Source: Chloroflexota bacterium
GTDB taxonomy: Bacteria; Chloroflexota; Dehalococcoidia; UBA3495
Direction of reading: 5' to 3'
NCBI GenBank assembly: GCA_022563275.1
Contig: JADFNR010000116.1
Coordinates: forward strand, 1 to 6,771
DNA length: 6,771 bases
A program made the translations under genes and the position numbers. This document shows positions 5,133 through 6,771 of the stretch, one piece after another; position 1 is the first letter of the stretch, and each line of letters starts with the position of its first letter. The notes beneath the pieces are model-generated. The model saw nothing but the letters and a program-made list of their open reading frames with translations, was not told the DNA's origin and ran no database searches.

Positions 5133-6467
5133 TTGTTTCGAAGGCCCACCCGGCCAATAGTCGACATCGACCAATACTTGTCTCTCCTTGAGCCCCGATT
5201 GGCACGTGACTTGACCTCAGTTGCCGGTGAGTTGCAGCACTTGCGGTTCGTGCATATCAACAGCACAGCTACCGGTGGTGGGGTTGCCGAGATCCTCCAG
5301 TCTCTGGTTCCGCTGATGGATGCCCTGGGCGTTTCCTCGGAGTGGGTGGTAGTGGACCCCCCAGAGGAATTCTTCCAAGTTACCAAGCGGATCCATAACC
5401 TGACGCAAGGAGAGCAAGGTACGCTGTCTCCAGAGGAGATTCATGTATATGTCAGTTGTATCAGGGGCGCCGCCGATTTTATTCAACAACACCAGCTAGG
5501 CGCGGAGGTGTGGTTTCTTCACGACCCCCAATTGTTGCCGCTGGCCAGTCTCTTGCCGAAAACGCTTGACGAAATCCGGTTCTGGGTTTGCCACATTGAC
5601 TGGACCGCTCCCAACATGAGTGTATTGAACTTGCTGCTCCCCTTTACTCGGGCCTACGATGGTCTGGTATTCTCTCGAGATTCCTACGTGCCTCGCGGAT
5701 TGGACGAAGGTATTCCGGTTTACATCGCGCCACCGGCGATCGATCCGTTAAGTCCAAAAAATGTGCCGCTAGACGAACCAGAGGCGACTAGGATCACTGC
5801 TGCTATGGGAATCGATCCTGGGCGGCCGCTGGTGACCCAGGTATCCCGGTTCGATCCTTGGAAAGACCCTAGAGGGGTGATCGATGCTTACCGGTCGGCG
5901 CGCCAAGCAGTGCCCGGGTTACAGCTGGCGTTGCTAGGATTGAGCCAAGCTTCGGACGACCCGCAGGCTCTGGAGATCTTGGATAGCGTCACCGAATATG
6001 CCGCTGGGGATCCGGACATCCATCTGTACTTTTACCCCGAGGATCTGCCGGATACCATCGACAACATAGTCAATGCTTTCCAGGTCGCTTCCTGTTTGAT
6101 CATTCAGAAGTCCATCCGGGAGGGGTTTGGTCTCACTGTTACTGAAGCCATGTGGAAGGGAAAGGTGGTCCTCGGTGGAAACGTCGGTGGGATACGGCTA
6201 CAGATCGAAGATGGTGTTACCGGTTACCTGGTAGACTCCGCGGAGATGTGCAGTCGACGAATCATCGAGGTGGAAAGAAACACCATTCTTCAACAGCGCA
6301 TGGGAGAAGCGGCAAGGGAAAGCGTTCGGCAGAAGTTTCTCTTGCCCCGGTTGGCATTGGACTACCTGAGGGCAGCTGCCGCTAATGTCTCCAAGTCCAA
6401 GACTAACTCCGGCGGTGAAAAGCAGCGGTCGAGAGGTTTTGGAACGTTGGACGCTATCCCGCTTTAG
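5133..6467 (+). CDS. treT: Trehalose glycosyltransferring synthase (GT4 family)
   Basis: 444 residues, a GT-B retaining glycosyltransferase. Visible landmarks: VHINSTATGGGVAEIL (40-55), the N-domain Gly-rich sugar/phosphate loop; FLHDPQ (128-133); VSRFDPWKDPRGVI (237-250), with Arg239 and Lys244 as the nucleotide-phosphate pair; QKSIREGFGLTVTEA, giving the E-x7-E motif (Glu330/Glu338); and GGIRLQIEDGVTGYLV. These are diagnostic of the archaeal/bacterial TreT group, which transfers glucose from UDP- or ADP-glucose to glucose to make (or reverse) trehalose in the cytoplasm; donor preference cannot be told from sequence. The start used is a TTG at 5133; no ATG or GTG is available near it, the N-terminal length fits the family, and AGGAG (5112-5116) is unusually far upstream. 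The last ~25 residues (after NVSKSK) are a basic, unconserved-looking tail. Monocistronic, converging on the LuxR-type gene. Confidence 0.9.
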   Translation: MFRRPTRPIVDIDQYLSLLEPRLARDLTSVAGELQHLRFVHINSTATGGGVAEILQSLVPLMDALGVSSEWVVVDPPEEFFQVTKRIHNLTQGEQGTLSPEEIHVYVSCIRGAADFIQQHQLGAEVWFLHDPQLLPLASLLPKTLDEIRFWVCHIDWTAPNMSVLNLLLPFTRAYDGLVFSRDSYVPRGLDEGIPVYIAPPAIDPLSPKNVPLDEPEATRITAAMGIDPGRPLVTQVSRFDPWKDPRGVIDAYRSARQAVPGLQLALLGLSQASDDPQALEILDSVTEYAAGDPDIHLYFYPEDLPDTIDNIVNAFQVASCLIIQKSIREGFGLTVTEAMWKGKVVLGGNVGGIRLQIEDGVTGYLVDSAEMCSRRIIEVERNTILQQRMGEAARESVRQKFLLPRLALDYLRAAAANVSKSKTNSGGEKQRSRGFGTLDAIPL

Positions 6468-6492
6468 GTTTTAACGTACGACAGTAACTTGA

Positions 6493-6517
6493 GGTCCGAT
6501 GTCAGCATGCTCGGACC
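6493..6517. other. Hairpin between convergent treT and LuxR-type gene
   Basis: GGTCCGA (6493-6499) pairs perfectly with TCGGACC (6511-6517) around an 11-nt loop that contains the palindrome GCATGC. It lies in the 62-bp convergent gap, where a shared terminator is expected, but neither side has a T-run, so intrinsic termination is doubtful. Confidence 0.45.
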
Positions 6518-6529
6518 GGGAGACCGGAG

Positions 6530-6771
6530 CTACGTCAGTAGTGACGTGCACTTCACGAAAAAGGATTCCACCGCCTTGCTACGGCGACCCGGTTCCGAAG
6601 TTTCTTCCAGACCTAGTCTCTCGCATATATCGGTGGTGATCGCTGCCACCGATTCCTCTTCCAGCCCAAGGTTTCGAGCGATGTATGAATCGTCCCGGCC
6701 TTCGGCGATGAGCTCCAAAACGCTTCTCTGCGCGTGGGTAAGTCTTTCCGACTGAGGTATATCCTGCCTAA
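6530..6771 (-). CDS. LuxR/GerE-type HTH transcriptional regulator, C-terminal fragment (5' truncated by window)
   Basis: 79 residues are visible, reading in from the window edge with no stop, so the TTG at 6718 is internal and the N-terminus lies beyond 6771. The fragment has the GerE layout: SERLTHAQRSVLELIAEG (helix 1), DDSYIARNLGL (helix 2), EEESVAAITTDICERLGL (recognition helix plus dimer helix). The usual S/P-R-E-x-E-V-L is relaxed to THAQRSVL. A 25-residue tail after the HTH is longer than common. Family knowledge: DNA binding, usually behind a response-regulator receiver or ligand domain, which cannot be seen here. It converges on treT; no evidence that it controls treT. Confidence 0.82.
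   Translation of the reverse strand, partial: RQDIPQSERLTHAQRSVLELIAEGRDDSYIARNLGLEEESVAAITTDICERLGLEETSEPGRRSKAVESFFVKCTSLLT

Noticed and set aside
6489..6755. 88-codon plus-strand ORF at the right end
   Set aside because: It is antisense to the GerE-type HTH reading frame, whose helix pattern is recognisable; the plus frame shows no motif.

Overview
The window (about 6.8 kb, GC-rich genes with AT-richer gaps) looks like ordinary chromosome from a free-living bacterium. Dispersed REP-type repeats, a bacterial PAC2-domain protein, a GT4 trehalose synthase and a DUF3224-like secreted protein fit an environmental Chloroflexota-type genome (SAR202/Dehalococcoidia-like). That placement is inference from gene and repeat flavour only; nothing here proves the phylum.

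Layout. (1) 1-1166, +: a class III PLP-dependent aminotransferase closely resembling 2,2-dialkylglycine decarboxylase, its N-terminus cut off by the window edge. (2) 1167-1592: a convergent gap with an 18-bp tandem repeat, an inverted pair of REP elements (REPIN-like), a bidirectional intrinsic terminator and a further hairpin. (3) 1593-2306, -: a secreted DUF3224-like beta-barrel protein, preceded by a 13-codon leader ORF (2317-2358, -) whose stop overlaps the gene's Shine-Dalgarno. (4) 2359-2626: a divergent control region with an imperfect 16-bp palindrome, a strong minus-strand terminator-like hairpin and a good plus-strand promoter. (5) 2627-3418, +: a PhnD-like periplasmic-binding-fold protein that lacks a signal peptide. 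(6) 3419-3661: a second convergent gap with an inverted pair of a different REP family whose stems show a compensatory base swap. (7) 3662-4609, -: a PAC2-family protein. (8) 4802-4963, +: tRNA-Arg(TCT) with its own promoter and encoded CCA. (9) 5133-6467, +: trehalose glycosyltransferring synthase (TreT). (10) 6530-6771, -: the C-terminal end of a LuxR/GerE-type HTH regulator, cut by the window edge.

The genes do not form one operon: strands alternate and each gene appears to be its own transcription unit. No defence system, CRISPR array, transposase, integrase or prophage gene is visible. I do not see a convincing new multi-gene system. The most interesting signals are small: the leader ORF with its upstream hairpin, two distinct REP doublets each sitting between convergent genes, and the orphan leaderless PhnD-like protein.
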